NCBI RefSeq assembly: GCF_015326965.1
Contig: NZ_CP017659.1
Coordinates: 5,026,001-5,090,000 of the forward strand
Source: Paenibacillus sp. JZ16
GTDB lineage: Bacteria; Bacillota; Bacilli; Paenibacillales; Paenibacillaceae
DNA: 64,000 nucleotides
Reading direction: 5' to 3'
Under the pieces are notes generated by a model that ran no database searches, was not told the origin of the DNA, and saw only the letters and a list, made by a program, of their open reading frames with translations. Positions 33,762 to 42,956 of this stretch are shown in pieces (position 1 is the stretch's first letter; each line of letters begins with the position of its first letter). The position numbers and the translations under genes were made by a program.

Positions 33762-34979
33762 ATGAAACCAAAGTCAAAACGTCCTTTAGCGGTCTGGAGT
33801 ACCGCTGCATTCACCGCTTTTGTTATTTCTGTATCACCTGTTGGAACCTATGCGGCACATGCTGCAACGGTGACGGAAGTGAAAGGAACGGTTATTACGG
33901 CTACGCCTGTACAGGCTCCTGCAACGCCGGGAAGGAATACGACGGTACCTCCGCTATCGGAAGCTTCCAAACAATCGACGAGGCCGAACGTGTTGGTCAT
34001 TGCTACCGGCGGCACTTTGGCAGGGCAATCGACGGATGCCACCAGCTTTCAATCCTACCGGGCGGGTACGTTGAAGATTGAGGACATGGTCGGTGAGCTT
34101 CCCAATACGGACAAGATTGCGGATATCAGCACGCTCCAGTTCGGCAATTCGGGATCAAGCGCGTATACAATGGCGGATCTGTATGATTTGTCCCGGACGG
34201 TGGACCATGCGCTTAAGGTCTATGACAGTGTCGTTGTAACGACGGGGACGGATACGATGGAAGAGATTGCGTACTTCCTTGATCTGACGGTACAAAGCGA
34301 CAAGCCTGTAGTCATTACCGGCTCCATGCGGCCTTGGACGGTGATCGGTTCCGATGCGCAGGCGAATCTGTACAATGCCATCAAACTGGCTGGAAGCGGC
34401 CGCACGGAATCCTTCGGCACGGTGCTAATGCTGAATGATACGATTCATCTGGCGCGCGGCGTAACCAAGACGAATGACTACCGTACCGACACGTTTGAGA
34501 CGCCTATGCTGGGAGCGGTCGGATATATCGATGATGAGAATATTCGGATATACCGTGCCCCCCTCCGTGCGATGAAGGCGGAAGGTGAAGGCAAACCGGT
34601 ATTTGATCTGAGCAGAATCGCAAAAGAGGACCTGGCGAAGGTTGAAATTGCAATCTCTTATCAGGAAGCCGGCGGTGGTGCCATTAAAGGCTTTGTGGCA
34701 GACGGAGCTAAAGGCATCGTCACTTCCGGCACCGGCGCAGGCGGCATCTCGAGAGAGATGAGCGCGGCCCGCAAGGAAGCCATCGAGAAGGGGGTGGTTT
34801 TCGTAACAACGACCCGTACAGGCTCCGGCAGCGTATACGGCGGAGGTGAAGGCATCATTTCAGGCGACAATCTGAGTCCTCAACAAGCCCGCGTACTGCT
34901 GCTGCTCTCCCTGTCCTTTACGGATGATTTCAATACCATTAAGGGTTGGTTCGCAACCTACGGAACACCTGAAGTGTAA
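33762..34979 (+). CDS. secreted type II L-asparaginase (AnsZ-like)
   Basis: Exported asparaginase, 405 residues. A signal peptide (about 1-35, ending AAHAA) is followed by a Pro/Thr linker and the enzyme. ATGGTLAG carries the nucleophilic Thr (T85), TTGTDTMEE the second catalytic Thr-Asp pair, and ITGSMRP is conserved. It hydrolyses external asparagine to aspartate and ammonia. Three consensus GlnR/TnrA boxes upstream point to control by nitrogen supply, as known for ansZ of Bacillus subtilis under TnrA. ATG follows AAAGGGAG by nine bases. Single-gene unit with a terminator. Confidence 0.93.
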   Translation: MKPKSKRPLAVWSTAAFTAFVISVSPVGTYAAHAATVTEVKGTVITATPVQAPATPGRNTTVPPLSEASKQSTRPNVLVIATGGTLAGQSTDATSFQSYRAGTLKIEDMVGELPNTDKIADISTLQFGNSGSSAYTMADLYDLSRTVDHALKVYDSVVVTTGTDTMEEIAYFLDLTVQSDKPVVITGSMRPWTVIGSDAQANLYNAIKLAGSGRTESFGTVLMLNDTIHLARGVTKTNDYRTDTFETPMLGAVGYIDDENIRIYRAPLRAMKAEGEGKPVFDLSRIAKEDLAKVEIAISYQEAGGGAIKGFVADGAKGIVTSGTGAGGISREMSAARKEAIEKGVVFVTTTRTGSGSVYGGGEGIISGDNLSPQQARVLLLLSLSFTDDFNTIKGWFATYGTPEV

Positions 34980-35052
34980 TCTCAGACTCAGTCATTTTTT
35001 TAGCTGCTCATTATTCCTACTGAACCATGTAATTCCTTCCACCAATTATATT

Positions 35053-35082
35053 GCCGCCAGGGTTGCCTGGCGGTCTTTTTTT
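35053..35082 (+). terminator. terminator after asparaginase gene
   Basis: CCGCCAGG (35054-35061) pairs with CCTGGCGG (35066-35073), followed by seven Ts. Confidence 0.9.
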
Positions 35083-35109
35083 GACGGTGTATATTTCGTC
35101 TAATCAAAG

Positions 35110-35164
35110 AACCATCCCCATATAAGCTGCTCATAGAGCAAGTTCACACGGGGATGGTTTTTTA
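35110..35164. terminator. two-way terminator before the S9 peptidase gene end
   Basis: AACCATCCCC (35110-35119) pairs with GGGGATGGTT (35150-35159); six Ts on the plus strand, a weaker T-rich tail on the minus strand. Confidence 0.7.
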
Positions 35165-35171
35165 ATTTCGT

Positions 35172-37172
35172 TTATTTTTCGATATGCTCCACAAACCAGC
35201 GGATAATATGACTTAAGCGTTTCACCCGCAGATGCGGGTGGCCGCTTCGGGACAAGTTGTGATCGGCACCAGGGAAACGGATGAACTGAGCTTCCCGGCC
35301 AAGTCGCTTCAAGGCAATAAACAGCTGTTCTCCCTGTTCGATCGGGCAGCGGAGATCCTGTTCTCCGTGAAGGATGAGAAGCGGCGTATGGATGTCCTTC
35401 ACGTAAGCGAGCGGGGAATGTTTCCACAGCTTCTCCAGATCGTCCCATGGATTGCCCCAGATCTGATCCTGCGTAAAGGTGTAGCCGATATCGCTGACGC
35501 CGTAGAAGGAGATCCAGTTCGATATCGAGCGCTGGGTTACCGCTGCCTGGAACCGGTCGGTATGACCGACGATCCAGTTGGTCATGAAGCCGCCGTAGCT
35601 GCCGCCGGTTACGCCAAGTCGGGAGGCATCGACATAGGTATAGGTATCCAGAACATAATCGACAGCTTCCATCAGATCCTGGTAATCCCGTCCACCGTAA
35701 TCTCCCCTAACGGTATTAACGTGTACTTGACCGTATCCGTGGCCACCCCGAGGGTTGGTGTAGAATACCGCATAACCGGCTGCAGCCAGCAGCTGGAACT
35801 CGTGCATGAACGTATGCCCGTACATGGCTTGCGGACCGCCGTGAATTTCAAGCACGGCCGGAACTTTGGCGCCTTCCGTGAAGCCGGCAGGCTTCATGAT
35901 CCACCCTTGAATCGGCCAGCCGTCCGACGTCCGGAACGTAAAGGACTCCGGCGTGCTTAACGTAAGCTCGCTCCACAGCTCCTCGTTGCAGTTCGTCAGA
36001 CGTTTCTCCTCGTTCTTAGCGATAGAGAAGCTGAACAGATCACCGGGCTGCAGCGGGTCAGCCGCAGCAAACACTACGTTCTCCTCCGGTGTCAGAGCGA
36101 ATTGGTACACTTCGCGTTCACCCGATACCACCAGCTCATAGGATGAACCGTCCAGGGCAAATCGTCCAATATGGACGCCGCCATCCTGGCTGAGCTGGAT
36201 GTACACGGATTGGCCGTCCCTACTGAACAGCGGAGGCGTTCCGGCTCCGGCCCTCATGTCGCTAACCGCGGCGTGCCCCAGCTGAATATCCATGTCCGTG
36301 AAGAGCACGCGGGATTCTCCGCCGGAGAGCGGGATCAAGTGGATTTTGGTCAGCGTGGCAAAACCGCAGCTAAGATCGCTGGCAAGCACGAGCATATACT
36401 GCCCGTCCGGGGTGAACGCAATGGAGCCGATCGAGAGAGTTCCATCCGTCAATTCGGTTACGGATCCGCTGGCGAGGTCCATGACAAACACATCGTCCGT
36501 CAAACGAAGATCCGGATCCGGGAATTGCTCCGTGGCAAGGCTGCTGCTGTATGCGATGCGGGTGCCGTCCGGTGACCAGGTGAAGGCTTGTATATCAAAA
36601 TCTCCTTCTGTAATTTGTGTGCATTCTTCCGTTGCCGGATTCACGAGGTATAGATGATGTCGACGTTCATTCCACAATCCGGGCCCATCGGCTTTATATT
36701 TAATGCGATTAATGATTTTTTCCTCGGGCAGCTTGTTTTTACCGTCTTTGTCTAGCTCCTCGCCTTCAGTAGTCTTCCCCGCGTCTGCCTCGCCTTTAAC
36801 AAGCAGGCGTGTGCAGTCCGGTGACCATTTAAAGGCGCTGACTCCGTGCTTCAAGTCGGTAACCGGTCTTGCTTCCCCTCCGTTGGCAGGCATGATCCAT
36901 ATCTGTGGTTTATCGCCCTTTTTGCGCAAGAAAGCAAGCTCCGACCCGTCCGGGGACCAAGCGGGTGCGGCATCCGCTTCGCCCGACGTGAAGGGAACAT
37001 CCTGGTCTCCTTCTGCAGGAAGCAATCGGATATGGGAACGGTAACCGTCGAACTTTTCGCTGACGGATTTATGTACATAAGCTATGGCTCCGCTAGCTGG
37101 AGATACGACAGGGTCATTCACCCAGTGCATCCGGTACAAATCCTCTGGCGTTATGAGTCGCTTATCAGTCAT
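35172..37172 (-). CDS. S9 family (prolyl oligopeptidase-type) peptidase
   Basis: Cytoplasmic serine peptidase, 666 residues, acylaminoacyl-peptidase/YuxL type. The N-terminal beta-propeller (about 1-390) has repeated WSPDG/FTPDG TolB-like blades that filter substrates by size. The C-terminal alpha/beta-hydrolase (about 410-665) holds Ser in GGSYGGFMTNW, Asp in HGEQDLRCP and His in GADHNLS. It trims N-terminal residues or short peptides. ATG follows AGGAGGATG. CATTATC (37210-37216)/GATAATG (37220-37226) just upstream may be an operator. Confidence 0.93.
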   Translation of the reverse strand: MTDKRLITPEDLYRMHWVNDPVVSPASGAIAYVHKSVSEKFDGYRSHIRLLPAEGDQDVPFTSGEADAAPAWSPDGSELAFLRKKGDKPQIWIMPANGGEARPVTDLKHGVSAFKWSPDCTRLLVKGEADAGKTTEGEELDKDGKNKLPEEKIINRIKYKADGPGLWNERRHHLYLVNPATEECTQITEGDFDIQAFTWSPDGTRIAYSSSLATEQFPDPDLRLTDDVFVMDLASGSVTELTDGTLSIGSIAFTPDGQYMLVLASDLSCGFATLTKIHLIPLSGGESRVLFTDMDIQLGHAAVSDMRAGAGTPPLFSRDGQSVYIQLSQDGGVHIGRFALDGSSYELVVSGEREVYQFALTPEENVVFAAADPLQPGDLFSFSIAKNEEKRLTNCNEELWSELTLSTPESFTFRTSDGWPIQGWIMKPAGFTEGAKVPAVLEIHGGPQAMYGHTFMHEFQLLAAAGYAVFYTNPRGGHGYGQVHVNTVRGDYGGRDYQDLMEAVDYVLDTYTYVDASRLGVTGGSYGGFMTNWIVGHTDRFQAAVTQRSISNWISFYGVSDIGYTFTQDQIWGNPWDDLEKLWKHSPLAYVKDIHTPLLILHGEQDLRCPIEQGEQLFIALKRLGREAQFIRFPGADHNLSRSGHPHLRVKRLSHIIRWFVEHIEK

Positions 37173-37403
37173 GAATCATCCTCCTAATCTTCTTGTATGA
37201 GTTAAACATCATTATCCCAGATAATGGCATGGAAATCTAGAAGAAAAATGAGAGGGGAGATGCGGACGTTTCGTACCCAATGCTAGTAAAATAGAGGGGG
37301 AATTACAATAATTATAGGGTGTAATACGGAGGTTGTTGAACTGAAAACAGCGAATTAATTTTCAACTGGTCAATTTAGGAGCGATACGGTGCGCTTTTTG
37401 TTA

Positions 37404-37426
37404 TAATTGAGATAGACTCTCAATTA
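37404..37426. promoter_or_regulatory. 23-bp inverted repeat over the nitroreductase promoter
   Basis: TAATTGAGA (37404-37412) and TCTCAATTA (37418-37426), perfect arms with spacer TAGAC. It overlaps a TATAAT box at 37402-37407, so a bound repressor would block the polymerase. The shape fits MarR/HxlR-type redox repressors. Confidence 0.65.
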
Positions 37427-37476
37427 GGAGTATGTAAAATAAAACCAACTATATATAGCTCAGGAGGAAATCAGAT

Positions 37477-38061
37477 ATGAACGTAAGTGAAGCGATCCGA
37501 ACGCGCCGCAGCCTTGGCAAGGTCAAGCCTGATGCCGTACCGCAGGAATGGATTGAACAAATCGTAGAAGCAGGTACCTGGGCGCCGAATCACAAGCTCA
37601 CGGAGCCGTGGAAATTTTTTGTTATGCAAGGTGAGGGCCGTGATGTGCTCGGCAACGCGCTTGGTGACATTCAGGCGGCAGGCGGCGATGATACGAGTGA
37701 AGAGGCTGTAAATGCAGCACGCGAGTCGGGACGTACGAAGGCATACCGGGCTCCGGTTGTCATCGGTGTGGCGGTCGAACCGTCCACGGACCCCAAGGTG
37801 ATTGAACTTGAAGAGTACGGAGCGGTATTTGCCGCCATTCAAAATATGCTTCTGCAAATTCATGAGCTTGGTCTGGGTGCCGTGTGGAGAACAGGCGAGC
37901 CGTGTTTCCATACGCTGATGAACCAAGCGTTCGGATTGAAGCCTGAAGATAAAATGCTGGGTTTCCTGTACATCGGATATCCGGATATGGAACCTAAGCA
38001 GGGGAAACGTCAACCGGCAGCGAACAAAACGGTATGGCTCAATAGTGCCGCAGACCTGTAG
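37477..38061 (+). CDS. nitroreductase family protein (YdjA type)
   Basis: FMN-dependent nitroreductase, 194 residues. IRTRRSLGKVKPDAVP and WAPNHKLTEPWKF make the FMN site; GLGAVWRTGEP is the C-terminal motif of the compact YdjA/YdgI-like branch. ATG follows AGGAGG. A perfect inverted repeat overlaps its -10 box, suggesting tight repression and induction, perhaps by quinones, nitro compounds or diamide-like stress. It is one of three nitroreductase-fold genes in the window. Confidence 0.9.
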   Translation: MNVSEAIRTRRSLGKVKPDAVPQEWIEQIVEAGTWAPNHKLTEPWKFFVMQGEGRDVLGNALGDIQAAGGDDTSEEAVNAARESGRTKAYRAPVVIGVAVEPSTDPKVIELEEYGAVFAAIQNMLLQIHELGLGAVWRTGEPCFHTLMNQAFGLKPEDKMLGFLYIGYPDMEPKQGKRQPAANKTVWLNSAADL

Positions 38062-38162
38062 TTGATCTACCCTACGCCGCAATAATCCGGTATAATGAAC
38101 CCTAAGTTTGCCTAAAGGGTGTTACGGCATCCGGGCGATTGACACTAGGGGAGTGTACGTGG

Positions 38163-38534
38163 ATGAAATTTCGGTTCAAGCAGTGGGATCTGGGGAGCAA
38201 GTTGATTTTTATAGCCACCTGTTTAGCGATAGCTTCTTTCTTTTTTAAATGGCTGGATATCGGCGTGGCTGCAGAGAATGGTTTCTTGCAGGGCGGCGTG
38301 TTTTTCATCGTATGTTTCATCTATCCACTTTTGAAAGTGGTTCGCGAGAAGAAGATGAACAAGATCATAGCATACGCCTTTGCGCTGGTCGCTATTTTTT
38401 TGACAATGATGTACGTGTCATCCAAGACCGTAGATTTTTTTGGAGAGACGATAAGAGGGGCAGCGGCGGGGCCGTATCTGTTCTTGGCGTCATGCGGACT
38501 GCTGAGTTTCGGTATTTTTAGCCGCAAGTTCTAG
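38163..38534 (+). CDS. small membrane protein, unknown
   Basis: Hydrophobic protein, 123 residues, four predicted membrane segments at about 15-32, 38-55, 65-82 and 95-113. ATG 38163 lies nine bases after AGGGGAG. The N-terminus is basic (MKFRFKQW), suggesting an inside orientation. I recognise no family. It lies about 100 bases after the nitroreductase with no clear terminator between, so it might be read from the same promoter. A two-way terminator separates it from the convergent 63-residue gene. Confidence 0.7.
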   Translation: MKFRFKQWDLGSKLIFIATCLAIASFFFKWLDIGVAAENGFLQGGVFFIVCFIYPLLKVVREKKMNKIIAYAFALVAIFLTMMYVSSKTVDFFGETIRGAAAGPYLFLASCGLLSFGIFSRKF

Positions 38535-38573
38535 TCTCGCTGCGCAGTCTTTTGCATAAGAGTGATAGGAATG

Positions 38574-38624
38574 AAGGGCTGAACCCGGAGGTGACATACC
38601 TCCGAGAGGGACGGCCCTTTTTCT
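38574..38624. terminator. two-way terminator between convergent small membrane genes
   Basis: AAGGGC (38574-38579)/GCCCTT (38614-38619) encloses an inner stem CCGGAGGT/ACCTCCG; Ts follow on the plus strand. Confidence 0.7.
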
Positions 38625-38636
38625 ATATGAGACGGA

Positions 38637-38828
38637 TCACCTCTGGGTGAGCAGGACAAAGCCGCTGATGGACACCGCGTAAATGATTAACAGCACCACA
38701 GCGTACTTTTTGGCACGGATGTTCAAGTTGAAGGCGGCGGTGAGTCCGTTATTGATTAAATTACCGATGTATAGAATGAGTATGAGCGCGAGTGCGGTGA
38801 TCGCACCGATGAGCGTAACGGTTTCCAT
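38637..38828 (-). CDS. small two-helix membrane protein, unknown
   Basis: Protein of 63 residues with two membrane helices (about 5-27 and 42-60) joined by a basic loop (NLNIRAKKYA). ATG is preceded by AGGAGG at a somewhat long distance of about a dozen bases. No family recognised. It stands alone on the minus strand between the convergent membrane protein gene and the divergent aldo-keto reductase gene. Confidence 0.7.
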   Translation of the reverse strand: METVTLIGAITALALILILYIGNLINNGLTAAFNLNIRAKKYAVVLLIIYAVSISGFVLLTQR

Positions 38829-39036
38829 AGGTTTGTGAATCCTCCTGTTTAAGCTGCTAATGTTGTATCAGATATAACCATTGTAACGGACGAAGTTTAA
38901 ACCCCGGTTAAATGTAGTTAAAAAAATGAAGGCAGCCCTGGCAAGTGGTGTAACGTTGAGCGGGATACTGGGGTTTTGATATACTGGAGAAAGCGGCTTT
39001 ACAACCGCTGCATTACATAATAGGAGGGATTTCAGA

Positions 39037-39867
39037 ATGGCCAATCAAACTTTTACCGATGGACCTACTTTGAATGATGGCGTAAAAATGCCGTGGCTGG
39101 GTCTTGGCGTATGGAAGACCAAAGAAGGCGAAGAGGTTATTCAGTCCGTAAAATCAGCAATCGCTGCAGGGTACCGCAGCATTGATACTGCTGCCATCTA
39201 CGGCAATGAAGAGGGCGTAGGGCAAGCCATTCGCGAATCCGGAGTTTCGCGGGACGAGCTGTTCATCACCACCAAAGTGTGGAACGATGACCAGGGGTAT
39301 GAGAAGACGCTGCAAGCTTTTGAGACGAGCCGCAAGAAGCTCGGGCTGGATATCGTTGATTTGTATCTCGTGCACTGGCCGGGAAAAGATAAATACCTCG
39401 ACACGTGGAAGGCATTGATTCACTTGCAAAAAGAAGGACTTGTTCGTTCCATCGGCGTCAGCAACTTCCAGATCCGCCACTTGCAGCATATCATCGAGGA
39501 CACAGGTGTTGTACCGGTTGTGAACCAAGTCGAATTGCATCCGCTGCTCTCCCAGAAGGAGCTGCTGGGATTTGCACGCGAGAACCAGATCGTCCTGGAG
39601 GCGTGGAGTCCGTTGATGCAGGGCAATCTGGATCAACCGGTCCTCGCGCAGATTGCGGAGAAATACGGAAAAACCACGGCGCAAGTCATTCTGCGCTGGG
39701 ATATTCAGAACGGCGTCATCGTCATTCCGAAATCGGTGAAGGAGCATCGCATCCGCGAAAATGCCGGCATCTTCGATTTCGAGCTTTCGGCGGAAGATAT
39801 GGCAGCCATTGACGGCTTGAACCAAAACAAACGTTTTGGCTCCAATCCGGATGAATTCCTGTTCTAA
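39037..39867 (+). CDS. aldo/keto reductase (YvgN-like)
   Basis: NADPH-dependent aldehyde reductase of the AKR5 group, 276 residues. The catalytic tetrad is visible: Asp in [12 protein letters not shown], Tyr in the same stretch, Lys in TTKVW, and His in [19 protein letters not shown] binds the cofactor phosphate. Close in form to YvgN of Bacillus subtilis, which reduces methylglyoxal and glyoxal. ATG follows AGGAGGG. Single gene, ended by a strong two-way terminator. Confidence 0.93.
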   Translation: MANQTFTDGPTLNDGVKMPWLGLGVWKTKEGEEVIQSVKSAIAAGYRSIDTAAIYGNEEGVGQAIRESGVSRDELFITTKVWNDDQGYEKTLQAFETSRKKLGLDIVDLYLVHWPGKDKYLDTWKALIHLQKEGLVRSIGVSNFQIRHLQHIIEDTGVVPVVNQVELHPLLSQKELLGFARENQIVLEAWSPLMQGNLDQPVLAQIAEKYGKTTAQVILRWDIQNGVIVIPKSVKEHRIRENAGIFDFELSAEDMAAIDGLNQNKRFGSNPDEFLF

Positions 39868-39882
39868 ATTTTGCATTTATAT

Positions 39883-39929
39883 AAAAAGAGCGAGCCCAAC
39901 CCGGAATGAGGGAAGTGCTCGCTCTTTTT
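39883..39929. terminator. two-way terminator between aldo-keto reductase and PadR genes
   Basis: AAAAAGAGCGAGC (39883-39895) pairs perfectly with GCTCGCTCTTTTT (39917-39929). Confidence 0.92.
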
Positions 39930-39963
39930 GCGTCAATTATCAGGATGGAGAGGCCTCTTACAG

Positions 39964-40545
39964 TTACTGTTCTTTGGGTCCATCCTCCGGAAACAACGGT
40001 TCGCCGATCGTGCCGAGGTTTCCCTGCACTAGGTCTTCGTTCAATCTTTTTAACCAGTTCAGGTCGGTCTTGGCATGTTCGTACATCCCGATCATCAGGT
40101 GCTGGGTGCTGCGGGGTACGATATGCTGGTGTTCCACGTATAATTGATATGCCTGGTTCACCCGATGCTCTGCCTCCCGGATACGGGACTGCAAGATCGG
40201 GGCCAGAACGGCCGGATCCGCGTGTCGCGAGAAAGGCAGGGCAATATAGAGCGGGTGGTGTACGGGCTCGATGTCCCTGAATTTCTTGAGCAGCAGCTGC
40301 TCAAAAAGCTTGCGTCCGGCATCCGTGATCCGGTAGATGGTTTTGTCCGGGCGGCTATCGCTCTGTATGGTTTCCACTGCTTTGATATATCCGTCCTCGG
40401 CAAGCCGGTCTACCGCGTAATAAAGAGAGCCCATCTGCAGCTTCGTATACTGATCCATGCCGCGATCCTTCATTTTGATCCGGATCTCGTACGGATGATG
40501 GTCTCCTTCCAGCAGCAAGCCCAGGATGGCCAGCTTCATCGACAT
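39964..40545 (-). CDS. PadR-family transcriptional regulator
   Basis: Winged-helix repressor, 193 residues. The N-terminal PadR domain (about 1-85; AILGLLLEGDHHPYEI, MGSLYYAVDRLAEDGYI) is followed by a C-terminal alpha-helical dimerisation part (about 95-185). It starts four bases after the stop of the MFS gene, so it is translated from the same mRNA. PadR proteins commonly repress a neighbouring efflux pump and respond to its substrates. A 20-base perfect palindrome upstream of the pump gene is the probable operator. Confidence 0.9.
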   Translation of the reverse strand: MSMKLAILGLLLEGDHHPYEIRIKMKDRGMDQYTKLQMGSLYYAVDRLAEDGYIKAVETIQSDSRPDKTIYRITDAGRKLFEQLLLKKFRDIEPVHHPLYIALPFSRHADPAVLAPILQSRIREAEHRVNQAYQLYVEHQHIVPRSTQHLMIGMYEHAKTDLNWLKRLNEDLVQGNLGTIGEPLFPEDGPKEQ

Positions 40546-40549
40546 GCCA

Positions 40550-42052
40550 TTAGGCTCCCTTGGCCTTGGCAGGTACGGTCACTCGTTCGTTGCCCATCAT
40601 CAGCACGAACACGAGAGCCAGCACCGCAGGCACAAGCGCCCACAAGAACGTATTCGAAATGGAATCCGCCAAGGAGGCCGTGATCTGTTCACGTACGTTC
40701 GGCGGGAGCTGGCCCATCACTTCAGGTGAAAGCACAGCATCTGCATTTAACTCGGCACCGGCGGGCGCGTTTCCTCCGGCTTCCGCGAGTCGGCTGTTGA
40801 GGCCGTTGCGCTGGATAATCCCGAAGATCGTAATCCCCACCGTCATGCCGAAGGAGCGAAGGAAGGAGTTCGTTGATGTGGCTGCGCCGCGCTGTCTGGC
40901 ATCAAAGTTATGGATGGAGGCCATGCTGAGCGTGGAGAACGAAAATCCGACGCCAAAGCCGGTCAGGATCATGAAAACCGTCAACAGGTAGCGCGGCGTA
41001 TCCGGGCTTATCGTGCTCAGGCAGAAAATGCCTGCAATAAAGCACAAGACGGACAGAATCATGATGTTTCTAAACGAAGTCCGGGTCGTCAGCATACCGC
41101 CGCCCTGGCTGCCGACTACACTGCCGAGCATCATCGGCATTAGAATGAGGCCCGAATTGGTTGCTGATCCACCGTACACTCCGCTAACAAAGATCGGGAT
41201 GTAGATCGTTGCCACGATGAAGGTTGCTCCATAGAACAAGGCAACGATATTGCTGGAGGCAAACAGCCGTTTACGAAACATTTGAAACGAAATAATGGGT
41301 TCGGCTGCCCGGGTCTCTGCCAATAGAAACACAATAAACAGAGCAATGAATCCCCCGAACAAGCCCAGAATTTGCGGTGAATCCCATGCATAGGTTTGCC
41401 CGCCCAGTTCCAGACCGAACATCAGGCAGATGATCGCGCCAACAAGCGTTGCAGCCCCCGTCCAGTCAATCTTTTGTTTGGCATGGGAACGGGACTCCTT
41501 GTAGGAAGTCATGATGAAGATAAAGGATACGATACCGATCGGCACGTTGACATAGAATATCCATTCCCAGCCGATGCTGTCGGTAATAAAAGCGCCCAGC
41601 AGCGGTCCCATAATGCTGGAGGTGCCGAATACGGCACCGAGCAAACCCGTCATTTTACCGCGCTTCTCCGGCGGGAACAGGTCAAACACGATGGTAAACG
41701 CAATCGGCATAAGAGCACCGCCGCCGATTCCTTGAATCGCCCGGTAAATAATAAGCTCTGTCATGTTGTTCGCCATCCCGCAAAGAGCGGAACCGATCAG
41801 AAAGACAACCAACCCGAATATAAAGAACCGCTTCCGTCCATACATATCGGATAACTTACCGAAGATCGGTGTACCGGCCATAACGGCAACCATGTAGATC
41901 GAGGTTACCCAGACGACTTGGTCGAAGCCCTGAAGATCGCGGATAATCGTCGATAAGGCAGTGGCTACAATCGTGTTATCGATGGCGGCCATGAAGATGC
42001 CGAGCAGCAGACCGGCCACGACCAATTTGATGTTGCTTTGTTGTGCATTCAT
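40550..42052 (-). CDS. MFS multidrug exporter, DHA2 (14-TM, EmrB/QacA) type
   Basis: Proton-driven drug exporter, 500 residues, about 14 membrane helices. Motif D1 (AAIDNTIVATALSTI), motif A (GKLSDMYGRKR), and motif C in helix 5 (GAVFGTSSIMGPLLGA) are those of DHA2 pumps. It is the first gene of a two-gene minus-strand unit with the PadR regulator. The promoter region holds the perfect palindrome at 42091-42110. Expected to be derepressed by toxic organic compounds. Confidence 0.93.
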   Translation of the reverse strand: MNAQQSNIKLVVAGLLLGIFMAAIDNTIVATALSTIIRDLQGFDQVVWVTSIYMVAVMAGTPIFGKLSDMYGRKRFFIFGLVVFLIGSALCGMANNMTELIIYRAIQGIGGGALMPIAFTIVFDLFPPEKRGKMTGLLGAVFGTSSIMGPLLGAFITDSIGWEWIFYVNVPIGIVSFIFIMTSYKESRSHAKQKIDWTGAATLVGAIICLMFGLELGGQTYAWDSPQILGLFGGFIALFIVFLLAETRAAEPIISFQMFRKRLFASSNIVALFYGATFIVATIYIPIFVSGVYGGSATNSGLILMPMMLGSVVGSQGGGMLTTRTSFRNIMILSVLCFIAGIFCLSTISPDTPRYLLTVFMILTGFGVGFSFSTLSMASIHNFDARQRGAATSTNSFLRSFGMTVGITIFGIIQRNGLNSRLAEAGGNAPAGAELNADAVLSPEVMGQLPPNVREQITASLADSISNTFLWALVPAVLALVFVLMMGNERVTVPAKAKGA

Positions 42053-42090
42053 GTTAAGGATACTCCTTTTCCATATTCAACTATGTACAT

Positions 42091-42110
42091 ATTATTCAAA
42101 TTTGAATAAT
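42091..42110. promoter_or_regulatory. 20-bp perfect palindrome, likely PadR operator
   Basis: ATTATTCAAATTTGAATAAT is perfectly self-complementary and starts 39 bases upstream of the MFS start, at the promoter of the MFS-PadR unit. Confidence 0.7.
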
Positions 42111-42189
42111 TCGGTGGTTATATTGTAGCCGGATTAACAGATGTTGGCAAGATGTTTAATGGCACGGCCTTTCTCTACATTCTGCACAA

Positions 42190-42228
42190 GAAAAAACAAG
42201 GCCAACCCTGATTTACGGGATGACCTTG
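42190..42228 (-). terminator. terminator of the glyoxalase-like gene
   Basis: On the minus strand CAAGGTCATCCC pairs with GGGTTGGCCTTG (wobbles included), then six Ts. Confidence 0.85.
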
Positions 42229-42297
42229 CGATAATAAGGAGTCAGCTGCCGGAATACTTTCGCGTTAAGACGCGCTGCCAGCTGTGCCAGTTAGGAC

Positions 42298-42705
42298 CTA
42301 GCAGTTCATCTGCGGCGATTTGGGATCCAGCTGCATGAATTCGATCCGGTTGCCGTCCGGGTCCCTGGCCCAGCACTGCCAGTTGAAGTCTTTTCCTTGA
42401 ACCGGCTCGGCGTCCAGCTTCACGCCCTGATTGCGGAGATGCTCCGCGATGTGCTCGATGTCTTCCACCTCAAGGCAGAGATGGGAGAATCCGACGGGCC
42501 GATTTACATGCTCCGGTTTATTTTGCCCGCCGTAAAACAACTCGATAAATTGTCCCTCGCATACCTTAATGTACTCGATCCACGGCTCACCCTGGTTGTT
42601 AGGGATATCAAAAGCACGGGTGAAACCAAGCACATCGCAGTAAAAATGCAGGGACTTCTCCATATCGGCTACGTCAAACGCCAGATGGGCAATTCCTTTA
42701 ATCAT
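42298..42705 (-). CDS. VOC-family (glyoxalase I-like) protein
   Basis: Metalloenzyme fold of 135 residues, two beta-alpha-beta-beta-beta units. Metal ligands fit His in GIAHLAFDV, Glu in FIELFY, His in GFSHLCLEV and Glu in NRIEFMQLD, as in glyoxalase I. HFYCDVLGF is the family motif. It could isomerise a thiol-methylglyoxal adduct, which fits the aldo-keto reductase nearby, but other dioxygenase or resistance functions share this fold. ATG follows GGAGGAATG. Single gene with its own terminator. Confidence 0.85.
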   Translation of the reverse strand: MIKGIAHLAFDVADMEKSLHFYCDVLGFTRAFDIPNNQGEPWIEYIKVCEGQFIELFYGGQNKPEHVNRPVGFSHLCLEVEDIEHIAEHLRNQGVKLDAEPVQGKDFNWQCWARDPDGNRIEFMQLDPKSPQMNC

Positions 42706-42830
42706 GACGGCATTCCTCCTCGGTATGTATCAAAGCATGAGATAAGATGATTTCTTAAGTCCATTGTAACGCATTCTGTATACGCTTCCATATTTATATG
42801 TAAAATCGGGAAATTAAAACAATGGAGAGA

Positions 42831-42882
42831 AAAGGACCGACCTGATACGTTCGCTGAAGAACGATAGGGGTCAGTCCTTTTT
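42831..42882. terminator. two-way hairpin after the helicase gene
   Basis: AAAGGAC (42831-42837) pairs with GTCCTTT (42874-42880), extended by an inner imperfect stem; T-rich on both sides. Confidence 0.7.
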
Positions 42883-42956
42883 GTATATTGGATAGCGTCT
42901 TATAAGCATATGAATGAATGATGTCATTGTTTGCGGTAATTCCAGTAACTAGCTCC

